From Terriglobia bacterium (GTDB lineage: Bacteria > Acidobacteriota > Terriglobia > Terriglobales > Acidobacteriaceae), in assembly GCA_020072585.1 (NCBI GenBank), contig JAIQGL010000038.1, positions 1 to 54,736 on the forward strand: DNA of 54,736 bases, read 5' to 3'. Below are positions 1 through 8,627 of this stretch, piece by piece. The notes beneath the pieces were generated by a model, which was given only the letters and a program-made list of their open reading frames with translations, ran no database searches and was not told where the DNA came from. Numbering within the stretch: position 1 is the stretch's first letter; each line of letters starts with the position of its first letter. The position numbers and the translations under genes are program-made.

Positions 1-322
1 GAACGCTCATCGCAGAAATCGATCCCACCCAGCCACGCTCGAACCTCTGCGGTGCACAATCGAGGGCTGCAAAAATATGACCCAAGTGTAAAGGATGTCT
101 CGGAACGCTTTGTAAGGGATGTCGTGGAACTTTACACATTCATGCCTGCGGTACTCTGCTGTAAATTGCCCGGCTTCAGCCCCTGGGGTCTGCTCATGGG
201 TTACGGAAATTCTGAAAGGCCTCATCACCGCATCACTCGCATCGCAAGGGCGAAATAGCACCTTATTCCGCAAATACGTTATGAAACAAAAAGACAGGTA
301 AACTAAAGAGGTTATTCAACAC
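1..322. other. Non-coding stretch before pgpA
   Basis: No convincing gene was found here. Short open frames exist on both strands but show no recognisable family, no good ribosome binding site and no coupling to a neighbour. The only structure noticed is a pair of 19-base direct repeats at 88-130, listed separately. A purine-rich AAAGAGG at about 305-311 precedes the ATG of pgpA at 323 and could be its ribosome binding site, with a rather long spacing. Confidence 0.5.
88..130. repeat. Two 19-bp direct repeats, possible IS end
   Basis: GTAAAGGATGTCTCGGAAC at 88-106 recurs as GTAAGGGATGTCGTGGAAC at 112-130, matching at 16 of 19 positions, with starts 24 bases apart. Arrays of short, closely spaced direct repeats are a feature of the ends of IS21-type elements, so this may be a solo end of a lost insertion sequence. 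No transposase gene is in the window near it, so the assignment is an inference. Confidence 0.35.
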
Positions 323-814
323 ATGACGCCTCCAGCCACCGCTTCCAAATCCCGCGTCTCCTGGCTGATCGCCACCTTCTTTGGTATTGGGCATTTGCAG
401 CCTGGCTCGGGCACGTGGGCTTCCGCCGTCACCATTTTGCTCTGGTGGGCCGCGAGCCGTTGGCTGCCGGCCGGCTGGGAAATTCCTGTGGCCCTGCTGG
501 CTTCAGTGGCAATTACGCTAATCGGTATTCCACCATCTACAGCGGTGGCGCGTAAAAGCGGCATCAAAGACCCGGGGTTTGTAGTGATTGATGAGGTTGC
601 CGGTCAGATGATTGCGTTGATCGGGGTTCCAGTGCATTGGAAATACCTGGTGGCGGGTTTTATACTCTTTCGTAGCTTTGACATTGTGAAGCCGTTCCCT
701 CTTCGCCGTCTGGAGTCGCTGCCGGGAGGGACCGGAATTATGATGGACGACGTTGGAGCAGGGCTGTACGCGCTTGTCCTGTTGCAGATCTGGCTACACT
801 TTATAGCGCGTTAG
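323..814 (+). CDS. pgpA: Phosphatidylglycerophosphatase A
   Basis: This 163-residue membrane protein should dephosphorylate phosphatidylglycerol phosphate to phosphatidylglycerol, the last step to that phospholipid at the inner membrane. The PgpA signature is visible: GIGHLQPGSGTWAS at residues 21-34, DPGFVVIDEVAGQ at 83-95, and the acidic MMDDVGAG at 140-147. Several hydrophobic segments separate these motifs. Length is usual for the family. Phospholipid genes plsY and gpsA lie about 3 kb downstream on the same strand, consistent with a lipid-oriented housekeeping block. The next gene begins 11 bases after the stop, so cotranscription is likely. Confidence 0.93.
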   Translation: MTPPATASKSRVSWLIATFFGIGHLQPGSGTWASAVTILLWWAASRWLPAGWEIPVALLASVAITLIGIPPSTAVARKSGIKDPGFVVIDEVAGQMIALIGVPVHWKYLVAGFILFRSFDIVKPFPLRRLESLPGGTGIMMDDVGAGLYALVLLQIWLHFIAR

Positions 815-825
815 GCCACACTTCC

Positions 826-1881
826 ATGGGTATTACGGAAAGCTTGCTGGGAAAAAAGAACGTGGATGGCAATCCCTACATAGACGCCATTGACCCGGCT
901 GCATCGTTGCCCGGAGGAGAGGTCAGAATCATAGGGCGCGCCCTGAAACCGCCGCAACTGGCGCGGCCGGAGGTATCGTTCAACGGCATGCGTGGCTCCC
1001 TGGTTGTAAGCTCTGAGGATTTTCTGATCGCCCGGGTGCCTTTTGGCGCCCATTCTGGCCAGGTCACCGTCCAGAGCAATGGGCATACCAGCAATGGCCG
1101 CGAACTCAAGATCGCTCTGCCGATTGCCGAGAGCCTGCACCCGGTGGCCAATCCTGCAATCGACCGCGAGGGCAACATCTACGTTACCTATTCCGGTGGA
1201 CGGGGCCAGAAAGCGCCGGTAGCAATCTATAAAATTGACACCAATTACAACCCTCCAAAACCGTTCCTGGCTGACCTGATGAACGCTACCGGCCTGGCCT
1301 TTGATCCGCAGGGGCTTCTCTATGTTTCATCGCGCTATGACGGCACGGTGTATCGCGTGGCCCCGAATGGCACCCTCAGCACGTATGCCGAGGGCATGGG
1401 AGTGGCCACCGGCATCGCTTTTGATAAAGCGGGCAATCTCTATGTGGGCGATCGCAGCGGAACCATCTGGCGGATTGCCCCAGACCGGCAGATCTTTGTT
1501 TTTGCCACCCTGGAGCCGAGCATCGCTGCCTATCATCTGGCTTTTGCTCCGAATGGAACACTCTACGTTACCGGCCCCACCACATCGAGCTTTGATGCTG
1601 TCTACTCCGTTGACCCTCATGGGACCGTCTCGGTCTTTTATCGCGGCCTGGGGCGGCCGCAGGGCCTTGCCTTTGATGTTGAAGGGAACCTCTATGTTGC
1701 CGCTTCTCTGGGTGGCAAACGCGGCATTGTGAAGATCACACCCGAAAAGAGCGCGAGCCTGGTCATCGCCGGACAGGACCTGGTTGGCTTGGCCTTTACA
1801 CGCACTGGTGGCGTGGTCCTGGTCACCAGAAGCTCAGTTTTCCATCTCACCTGGGGCGTACAGGGCCTTCCTCTCATTTAA
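826..1881 (+). CDS. IPT/TIG plus NHL-type beta-propeller protein
   Basis: The 351-residue product has an IPT/TIG-like Ig domain at about residues 19-97, followed by a repeat region to the C-terminus in which units such as GLAFDPQGLLYVSS, GIAFDKAGNLYVGD and GLAFDVEGNLYVAA recur every 40-50 residues. These are typical NHL or SMP-30-like propeller blades. No catalytic residue set can be named and no clear signal peptide is seen at this start. It may bind a ligand or a partner protein. It lies between pgpA and cinA with gaps of 11 and 9 bases, so it is probably cotranscribed with them, which does not by itself reveal a function. Confidence 0.75.
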   Translation: MGITESLLGKKNVDGNPYIDAIDPAASLPGGEVRIIGRALKPPQLARPEVSFNGMRGSLVVSSEDFLIARVPFGAHSGQVTVQSNGHTSNGRELKIALPIAESLHPVANPAIDREGNIYVTYSGGRGQKAPVAIYKIDTNYNPPKPFLADLMNATGLAFDPQGLLYVSSRYDGTVYRVAPNGTLSTYAEGMGVATGIAFDKAGNLYVGDRSGTIWRIAPDRQIFVFATLEPSIAAYHLAFAPNGTLYVTGPTTSSFDAVYSVDPHGTVSVFYRGLGRPQGLAFDVEGNLYVAASLGGKRGIVKITPEKSASLVIAGQDLVGLAFTRTGGVVLVTRSSVFHLTWGVQGLPLI

Positions 1882-1890
1882 ACTGCTCTA

Positions 1891-3138
1891 GTGAACGCTG
1901 AGATTATTGCCATTGGCTCGGAGTTGCTGACACCCTTCCGCCAGGACACGAACTCGCTCTTTCTCACCGCGCAGCTCAACCGGCTTGGCGTGGAGGTAAG
2001 TTTCAAAACCATTGTGGGCGACCGCCTCTCTGACCTGGTGCGCGTGGCCCGCACGGCGCTTTCGCGGGCTGATGTGGTCATCTTCATGGGTGGTCTGGGG
2101 CCGACCGAAGACGACCTTACGCGCGAATGCGTGGCAGAGGTACTGGGCCGGCCGTTACAGCGGCATGCCCGCATCGTGGAAGACCTGCGCGCGCGTTTTG
2201 CCGCCCGTGGCTGGAAGATGGCGGAGAACAATGAACGCCAGGGTGACGTGATCGCCGGCGCCGAGATACTGGACAATAAACGCGGCTCTGCCCCTGGGCA
2301 ATTCCTGCATATTGACGATGAGAACGGCAATGCGATCATTATCCTGCTGCCCGGACCGCCACATGAACTCACTGCCATGTTTGAAGAAAACTGCGTGGAG
2401 CGGCTGCAAAGACTGCTCCCGGCAAAATACATTGCCATACGCGAGCTGAAAATCGGCATGCTCGGCGAATCGATGGTCGATAAGCGTGCGGCGCCCATTT
2501 ACAAGGCCGCTCAGGGAATCGAGACCACCATCCTTGCCGGTAGTCCGGGAGAGGTGCAGCTCCATTTGCGCGCGCAGGCTGACTCCATGGAAGAAGCACA
2601 GAAGAGAGTGGATGCGCTTGCTTCGCTACTGGAAGACGAGTTTGAGGACGCGGTTTTCTCCAGCAAGGGTGAGAGCCTGGCGCAGATCGTCGGCTATTAC
2701 CTGGGTATGCGCGAAGCAACCCTGGCTGTGGCTGAGTCGTGTACCGGGGGATTGCTGGCGGAAACCATCACCTCCATTCCAGGGAGTTCCCGTTATTTCC
2801 TTGGCGGCGCGGTGGTCTATGACAATTCAGTGAAGATAACGCTGGCTGGCGTGCCGCCGTTGTTGATCGCGGAGCATGGCGCGGTCAGCAAACAGGTTGC
2901 CGCGGCGCTGGCTGAGGGAATCCGCGCACAATGCAAATCCACTTTTGGGATCGGCATTACGGGAATAGCCGGCCCGGGCGGTGGATCACAGGAAAAACCG
3001 GTGGGTCTGGTCTTCCACGCCCTGGCGGACGGCAAGGATACAGAAGTGGTGGAGCGTACGTTCCCTGGTGACCGGGACCGAATACGCCATTGGGCCACGC
3101 AGCAAGCCCTGGATATGGTCCGCCGCAAACTGATGTGA
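1891..3138 (+). CDS. cinA: CinA: MoaB-like domain plus NMN amidohydrolase
   Basis: The 415-residue protein has the two-domain CinA layout. The N-terminal molybdopterin-binding-like domain carries IAIGSELLTPFRQDTN near its start and MGGLGPTEDDLTRE at about 65-78. The C-terminal PncC-type domain carries ATLAVAESCTGGLLAE, then GITGIAGPGGG. The family hydrolyses nicotinamide mononucleotide to nicotinate mononucleotide, with an ADP-ribose pyrophosphatase activity in some members; it was first named for competence induction. Translation starts at a GTG at 1891, nine bases after the preceding stop. Full family length. Confidence 0.93.
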   Translation: MNAEIIAIGSELLTPFRQDTNSLFLTAQLNRLGVEVSFKTIVGDRLSDLVRVARTALSRADVVIFMGGLGPTEDDLTRECVAEVLGRPLQRHARIVEDLRARFAARGWKMAENNERQGDVIAGAEILDNKRGSAPGQFLHIDDENGNAIIILLPGPPHELTAMFEENCVERLQRLLPAKYIAIRELKIGMLGESMVDKRAAPIYKAAQGIETTILAGSPGEVQLHLRAQADSMEEAQKRVDALASLLEDEFEDAVFSSKGESLAQIVGYYLGMREATLAVAESCTGGLLAETITSIPGSSRYFLGGAVVYDNSVKITLAGVPPLLIAEHGAVSKQVAAALAEGIRAQCKSTFGIGITGIAGPGGGSQEKPVGLVFHALADGKDTEVVERTFPGDRDRIRHWATQQALDMVRRKLM

Positions 3139-3139
3139 C

Positions 3140-3697
3140 ATGCGACTATTTATTGCATTGGACATTCCCGCAAAGATTCGCGCCCGCCTGACTGAATATA
3201 TGGAACGTGCGCGTAAGCTGGCGCCGGACGCGCGCTGGGCTCGCGTGGAAGGGCTGCACGTAACCCTGAAGTTTGTGGGCACATTCAGCGATGCCCGTCT
3301 TGAGGAAATGAAGGCTGCGCTCACGGCGGTAAAAGCTGCCCGGTTTGAAGTGAAGTTCAAAGGCGTGGGATTTTTTCCGAACCCTAAAGCAGCGCGCGTC
3401 TTCTGGGCGGCGGTAGATGGCGGTGAGCAACTGCCCTGTCTGGCTTTGGCGATCGATGCGGCGCTTGAGGGCCTGGGCATTGCCCGTGAAGAGAAGCCTT
3501 ACCATCCACATTTGACGCTGGCGCGAGCTAGTTCGCGTCCGCTGCGGGAGTTGCAGTCTTTGCTTACGGACCCGCAGCCGCAGTTCGGTACACAGGGGTT
3601 CGGTACAATGACTGCGCGCGAATTCTTCCTGTACCAGAGCCAACCGCAAAAAGGCGGATCGAAATACACGAAACTGGAACGGTTCAGGCTGGAATAG
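3140..3697 (+). CDS. thpR: RNA 2',3'-cyclic phosphodiesterase
   Basis: A 185-residue member of the 2H phosphoesterase superfamily (LigT/ThpR). Both catalytic HxT motifs are present: HVT at residues 40-42 in HVTLKF, and HLT at 124-126 in HPHLTLAR. The enzyme opens 2',3'-cyclic phosphate ends of RNA to 2'-phosphates and can ligate tRNA halves in vitro. The ATG starts two bases after the cinA stop, so the pair is almost certainly cotranscribed and possibly coupled. Confidence 0.9.
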   Translation: MRLFIALDIPAKIRARLTEYMERARKLAPDARWARVEGLHVTLKFVGTFSDARLEEMKAALTAVKAARFEVKFKGVGFFPNPKAARVFWAAVDGGEQLPCLALAIDAALEGLGIAREEKPYHPHLTLARASSRPLRELQSLLTDPQPQFGTQGFGTMTAREFFLYQSQPQKGGSKYTKLERFRLE

Positions 3698-3712
3698 ACA
3701 CGCTGTAAATTC

Positions 3713-4375
3713 ATGGTCGTCCTTTACCTCATTGTCGCTACGGTCGCCTACCTGCTGGGGTCGATTCCATTTGGCTATCTGCTGGTGCGCATTTTTCGCG
3801 GCGAAGACGTCCGCCTGACCGGCAGCGGTAATATCGGCGCAACCAACGTGGCACGCACCGGCGCCAAAGGATTGGGTATCGCCACTCTGGTGCTCGATGC
3901 GCTGAAAGGCGCAGCAACAGTTTTGTTCGCGTATGTTCTGGCTCGCAAGAACCATCTGTGCAGCAATGAAGAGCTTTGCACTCAAGTGCTTCGTCTGATG
4001 GCGACGGCGGCATTAGCGGCGGTACTCGGCCACGTCTTCCCTATCTGGCTACGCTTCAAAGGCGGCAAAGGAGTAGCGACTGCACTGGGCGTGTTCTGCA
4101 TCCTGTTTCCAAAAGCCATTTTGCTGGCGCTGGCAATCTTTATTATCGTGGTGGCCGTCACGCGCTATGTTTCCCTGGGTTCGATCCTGGGGGCAATTGC
4201 ATTTCCCGTGGCCGCTTATTTTCTTCAACAATCGGACTGGCTGTCATTGCTGCTGGCATCCTCGGTTTCACTGATCGTGATTCTCAAGCACCATGAGAAC
4301 ATCAGCAGATTGCTCGCTGGAACGGAACACCGATTTGGCGGCGGCAAAGCGCCCGTAGCGGAGAAACAGCTTTGA
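3713..4375 (+). CDS. plsY: Glycerol-3-phosphate acyltransferase PlsY
   Basis: The 220-residue integral membrane protein transfers acyl groups from acyl phosphate to glycerol 3-phosphate, giving lysophosphatidate. Conserved PlsY motifs are seen: GSIPFGYL near residue 16, the GSGNIGATN loop near residue 37, and FKGGKGVATALG in the middle. Five or so hydrophobic segments are expected. Its stop overlaps the start of gpsA by four bases, which couples the acyltransferase to the enzyme that makes its substrate. Confidence 0.95.
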   Translation: MVVLYLIVATVAYLLGSIPFGYLLVRIFRGEDVRLTGSGNIGATNVARTGAKGLGIATLVLDALKGAATVLFAYVLARKNHLCSNEELCTQVLRLMATAALAAVLGHVFPIWLRFKGGKGVATALGVFCILFPKAILLALAIFIIVVAVTRYVSLGSILGAIAFPVAAYFLQQSDWLSLLLASSVSLIVILKHHENISRLLAGTEHRFGGGKAPVAEKQL

Positions 4376-5391
4376 GCCGCATTGCAGTCATCGGTGCGGG
4401 AGCCTGGGGCACGGCGCTGGCCATGGTTGTCGGCCGCCGCGGCGATCATGAAGTTCGCCTCTGGGCGCTCGAAAAAGAAGTGCTGCAAAGCATTGCCGGT
4501 TCGCGTACCAATGATTTGTTTCTTCCCGGCTTCCCACTGCCACCTACCATTACAGCCACCAACGATTTCAGGCAGGCGCTTTCCGGGGTGGAAATCATCG
4601 TCAGCGTAATGCCGTCACACCACTGCCGGCGGACCTTCGAGCACATGGCACAATGGCTTCAGCCGCACATGCTCTTTGTGAGCGCCACCAAGGGCATTGA
4701 AAATGACACGCTGCTGCGCATGACAGAGGTGATTCAGGAAGTGGTGTCACGCTTGTGCGGGTTTGCGCCGAAAATCGGAGCGATCAGCGGTCCCTCCTTT
4801 GCCCGGGAAGTTGCGGAACGCCACCCCACGGTGGTGACGGTGGCTTCCTCTGATAGCGCTTTGGCCGCGCGGGTGCAAAAAGACTTCAGCGATCCCAGCT
4901 TTCGCATCTACATGAATGATGATTTGACGGGCGTGGAACTGGGCGGCGCTCTCAAGAACGTGATCGCGATTGCGGCCGGCGTGTGCAGCGGCCTGGGGCT
5001 GGGGCACAATTCAGTGGCGGCGCTAATTACCCGGGGATTGGCGGAAATCACTCGCCTGGCCGTGGCGTGTGGCGCCAAGCCACAAACCATGTTTGGACTG
5101 GCCGGTATGGGCGACCTGGTGCTTACCTGCACCGGAGGTCTCTCCAGAAACCGCAGTGTGGGCGAGGCGCTGGGCAAGGGCCAGCCGCTGCAACAGATCA
5201 TCGCCGGCATGCATGGCATGGTGGCCGAAGGCGTTCTTACCACAAATGCCGCTCTCGGTCTGGCGAGGAAATACAAAGTTGAAATGCCTATCACTGAGCA
5301 GATGTACGCCATCCTGCATGACGGCAAATCCGCGCATGATGCCATTCGCGAACTGATGACGCGCCCGGGCAAAGTGGAAGACACGTTCTAA
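4372..5391 (+). CDS. gpsA: Glycerol-3-phosphate dehydrogenase [NAD(P)+]
   Basis: The 339-residue protein reduces dihydroxyacetone phosphate to sn-glycerol 3-phosphate for phospholipid synthesis in the cytoplasm. The dinucleotide-binding motif GAGAWGTALA is at residues 8-17; later motifs include ATKGIEN, GPSFAREV and the catalytic-lysine region GGALKNVIAIAAG. The start is a TTG at 4372 that overlaps the TGA of plsY, a four-base TTGA arrangement. The frame is open from the first residue of the nucleotide-binding fold, which supports this start. Directly supplies PlsY. Confidence 0.95.
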   Translation: MSRIAVIGAGAWGTALAMVVGRRGDHEVRLWALEKEVLQSIAGSRTNDLFLPGFPLPPTITATNDFRQALSGVEIIVSVMPSHHCRRTFEHMAQWLQPHMLFVSATKGIENDTLLRMTEVIQEVVSRLCGFAPKIGAISGPSFAREVAERHPTVVTVASSDSALAARVQKDFSDPSFRIYMNDDLTGVELGGALKNVIAIAAGVCSGLGLGHNSVAALITRGLAEITRLAVACGAKPQTMFGLAGMGDLVLTCTGGLSRNRSVGEALGKGQPLQQIIAGMHGMVAEGVLTTNAALGLARKYKVEMPITEQMYAILHDGKSAHDAIRELMTRPGKVEDTF

Positions 5392-5665
5392 GCCAAAATC
5401 GCCCAGAATTTTTTCTCCCGGCTCTATATCAAATCAACCATTAGGTCGCCACTATATTCCTAGTAGCTTTTTGTTCCATGGCGGCTTGCTACGGGACTTT
5501 TTCCTCAAAACTGGCCCATTTTCTCTGTTTTTGCCGTCGGATTGTCTTAACTGAACCAATACTCCCGCGGGGTTGGAGTACTTCCGTAATCGTCTGGCAA
5601 GCTGCTTTTTTGGTTAGATTTACGGTGAATCCAGCATACAATTTGAGAATTACGTCTCTGGCTTT

Positions 5666-7459
5666 ATGAAACTGCCGCTACCGTCCCGTATACCGATTCT
5701 GTACCTGATTCTCATCGTGTTAATCGCGGTGGGCGTGGTTCCGCTTTATTTCTACGCTACCAAGATGGTGGAGCGAAACCGCGAAACGCTGGGGAGCAAT
5801 GAGAAGCTGTTGCAGAACAATGTGACCACCACGCTGGCACAGTCCATTGCGCAGCGCGAGAGGGACATCAGTTCCACGCTCTCCAGTCTTACCTACTCCA
5901 TAAGGGTAACCAGCGGCGGCAATCTGAGTGGCAAGAACGTTGAATCTGCTGACGTTAAAGCGCTCCTGCAGAATTACATTGGTGATCCGGACTCCATTGT
6001 TCCTTACGCCCGGCTGATCAACACGGAAAACCAGTTCATGATGGCCGTGGGCACGCTTGATCCTGATACCTTCCTGGAAAAAGAGCTCGAGCGCGGTCTT
6101 GCTGCTGCGCATGCCGGACGCGAATACAGCGGAGAACCGCTGGCCATTGGCTCCGGCAAACAGGCCCGCACGGTCATGGTGGTGGGTAAGCCGGTACTGA
6201 ATGACCAGCACGCTTATCTGGGATCGCTGGAACTGGTGATTGATTTGCAATACCTGGTGAAACAACTCCAGGAAGCCAAGGACCAGCAGAACCTTGATAC
6301 TTTTGTTGTCGACCGCTCCGGCCGTCTGGTGGCCTCACCCAGTTCGCGCTACGCCACCGGCCAGGACATGAATTCGAATGATCTGGTAAGAAATTTCGTC
6401 GAACAAAAACGTATTGTGCCGCTTGCTGTGACCATGGATTACACGGTCCAGGAAGGCAAGAACCACATTCCCATGCTGGGCACGTACTTCCCTGTGGCCG
6501 GGCTGGGCTGGGCCGTGGTGGCGCAAAAGACCCAGGAAGAAGCCTACATCGATATTACTGACATGCGCCGCGATGCCATACGCGCAGCGTTGATTGCCAT
6601 CGCTTTCAGCATCTTCGTCGGTATCTGGGCCGCGCGACGGCTTACTATCCCGCTACACGTGCTCACTGAATCCAGCCGTACTATCGCCGGCGGAGACTTT
6701 ACCCACCGCGTTCGACTGAAGAGCCGAACAGAATTCGGCGAACTTGCCCAGACGTTCAATACCATGACGGACGATCTGGAACAGTTTGTCGGTGACCTGA
6801 AGAACGCGGCGCAGGAAAACCGAACGCTGTTCCTGAACTCGATTCAGATGCTGGCCGGAGCCGTCGACGAAAAAGACCCCTATACACGAGGCCATTCTGA
6901 CCGCGTGACCCGCTATTCCGTCCTGATCGCCACCGAAATGGGCCTGAAGGACGAAGAAGTGGACAAGATCCGCATCTCCGCCCAGTTGCATGACGTGGGT
7001 AAGATCGGCATTGAAGATCGCATCCTGAAAAAGCCGGGCGCGCTCACGCCGGAAGAATTTGAAATCATGAAAACGCACACCACCAAAGGCGCGGCAATTC
7101 TGCGTCCGGTGGACGCGCTGCGAGACATGCTGCCGGGCATTGAACTGCACCATGAATCTCTGGATGGACGCGGCTATCCTTATGGCCTGAAAGGCGAGCA
7201 GATTCCCTTGATGCCGCGCATTATCATGGTGGCGGACACCTTTGACGCCATGACCACAAACCGTCCCTATCAGGCGGCCATGGACCCGGAGTATGTGATC
7301 CGCATTATCAATTCTCTGGCCGCAACCAAGTTCGATCCCACAGTTGTAGCGGCGATGACCAAGGTTTTTGAGACTGGCAAGCTGCGCATCCACCGCGCTG
7401 CCACAGTGAGTGGCGAAGAAGCTGCGGCTGCCGCTGTTAGCACTCCGACAGAAGCCTGA
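5666..7459 (+). CDS. Cache-HAMP-HD-GYP sensor, c-di-GMP phosphodiesterase
   Basis: The 597-residue protein has a transmembrane segment at about 10-30, an extracytoplasmic Cache-like sensor region to about 300, a second membrane segment near 305-325, a HAMP linker at about 326-375 and a C-terminal HD-GYP domain. Key HD-GYP residues are present: the pair in HDVGKIGIEDR, then HHESLDGRGYPYG, and the metal-binding DTFDAM. Such proteins hydrolyse cyclic di-GMP in response to an outside ligand. The ligand is not predictable from sequence. It stands alone between gpsA and ftsY, with 274 bases upstream that contain no gene but include TACTCC/GGAGTA arms at 5560-5580. Confidence 0.88.
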   Translation: MKLPLPSRIPILYLILIVLIAVGVVPLYFYATKMVERNRETLGSNEKLLQNNVTTTLAQSIAQRERDISSTLSSLTYSIRVTSGGNLSGKNVESADVKALLQNYIGDPDSIVPYARLINTENQFMMAVGTLDPDTFLEKELERGLAAAHAGREYSGEPLAIGSGKQARTVMVVGKPVLNDQHAYLGSLELVIDLQYLVKQLQEAKDQQNLDTFVVDRSGRLVASPSSRYATGQDMNSNDLVRNFVEQKRIVPLAVTMDYTVQEGKNHIPMLGTYFPVAGLGWAVVAQKTQEEAYIDITDMRRDAIRAALIAIAFSIFVGIWAARRLTIPLHVLTESSRTIAGGDFTHRVRLKSRTEFGELAQTFNTMTDDLEQFVGDLKNAAQENRTLFLNSIQMLAGAVDEKDPYTRGHSDRVTRYSVLIATEMGLKDEEVDKIRISAQLHDVGKIGIEDRILKKPGALTPEEFEIMKTHTTKGAAILRPVDALRDMLPGIELHHESLDGRGYPYGLKGEQIPLMPRIIMVADTFDAMTTNRPYQAAMDPEYVIRIINSLAATKFDPTVVAAMTKVFETGKLRIHRAATVSGEEAAAAAVSTPTEA

Positions 7460-7594
7460 TGCAGGCTTTTGAGCCCTTTTGAAATAAGCTTTTACATCCT
7501 TAGCTGCGCAAATTTTCAAACTTCATAACCAGCACTTCATTCCTCCGTTTTTAACCAACAGACGGGGTTTCTCCGCGCCTTTGCGCTTCCGCAG

Positions 7595-7623
7595 TGAATC
7601 CACCTTTGTATTACCGCTATAAT
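7595..7623 (+). promoter_or_regulatory. Candidate sigma-70 promoter of ftsY
   Basis: A perfect TATAAT lies at 7618-7623, 28 bases before the ftsY ATG. The hexamer 17 bases upstream, TGAATC at 7595-7600, is a poor -35 match. The call rests mainly on the -10 box and on its position in the gap between the two genes. Confidence 0.35.
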
Positions 7624-7651
7624 CAAAGGTTCAACCGGACTTCATAACGCA

Positions 7652-8602
7652 ATGATTCAAACCCTATTCGGAAAACAGGAACCCTCGTTTCTTGACAAGA
7701 TGAAACAGGCGGTCACGCGCACGCGCGAGAACTTGAGCGAGCGCATTGACGAAGTGATGGCCTTAACCAAGGAGATCGACCGCGGCACACTGGACGATCT
7801 GGAAGCCATTCTGATCGGCGCAGACCTGGGGACAAAAACCACGCAGGAAATTCTTGGCAAGCTGCGGGAAAAGGCCGACCGCAAACAGATCAAGGATGTT
7901 GCCGAATTAAAGCGAATTATCAAGGAACAAGTGCTTGCCATCCTGAATGCCACGCCCTCGCGCGTCGGCAAACCCGCAAAAGGCGAACCGGAAGTTGTGA
8001 TGGTGGTTGGAGTGAACGGCACCGGCAAGACCACTACAATCGGCAAACTGGCGCATGCGTTGCGCGGCGAAGGCAAGACTGTCCTGCTCTGTGCCGCGGA
8101 CACCTTCCGCGCTGCCGCCATTGAGCAGCTTGAAATCTGGGGCTCGCGCACCGGCGTGGAGGTCATCAAGACCAAGCCAGGTGGCGATCCCTCCGCGGTC
8201 TTATATGACGCGCTCAGCGCCGCCAAGGCGCGCCACACTGACAGCGTGATTGTTGATACCGCTGGACGCCTCCACACCAAGACCAGCCTGATGGCGGAGC
8301 TGGAAAAGATGAAGCGCACGGCACAGCGAATTATTCCTGGTGCGCCGCATGAGGTCTTGTTGGTAATGGATGCAACTACCGGCCAGAATGGACTGCAGCA
8401 GGCGCGGCTATTCACGGAATCAGCCGGCGTGACTGGGATTGTGCTTACCAAACTCGATGGCACTGCAAAAGGCGGAGTGGTGATAGCAATCTCGCGTGAG
8501 CTCGGGCTTCCGGTGCGCTACGTCGGCGTGGGTGAAAAAGCGGGTGACCTGCTGCCGTTTAACGCTGAGAATTTTGCCGATTCCTTGTTCTCCGCATCCT
8601 AA
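7652..8602 (+). CDS. ftsY: Signal recognition particle receptor FtsY
   Basis: The 316-residue SRP GTPase docks ribosome-SRP complexes to the Sec translocon at the inner membrane. It holds the NG domain only, with a short N-terminal part and no long acidic A domain. The G motifs are clear: GVNGTGKT at residues 120-127, then DTFRAAA, the DTAGR switch, and TKLDGTAKGG for guanine recognition near the C-terminus. Preceded by a perfect TATAAT. ribD starts 25 bases downstream. Confidence 0.96.
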   Translation: MIQTLFGKQEPSFLDKMKQAVTRTRENLSERIDEVMALTKEIDRGTLDDLEAILIGADLGTKTTQEILGKLREKADRKQIKDVAELKRIIKEQVLAILNATPSRVGKPAKGEPEVVMVVGVNGTGKTTTIGKLAHALRGEGKTVLLCAADTFRAAAIEQLEIWGSRTGVEVIKTKPGGDPSAVLYDALSAAKARHTDSVIVDTAGRLHTKTSLMAELEKMKRTAQRIIPGAPHEVLLVMDATTGQNGLQQARLFTESAGVTGIVLTKLDGTAKGGVVIAISRELGLPVRYVGVGEKAGDLLPFNAENFADSLFSAS

Positions 8603-8627
8603 CCCGGACGCACTCTGTTGTTGAACC

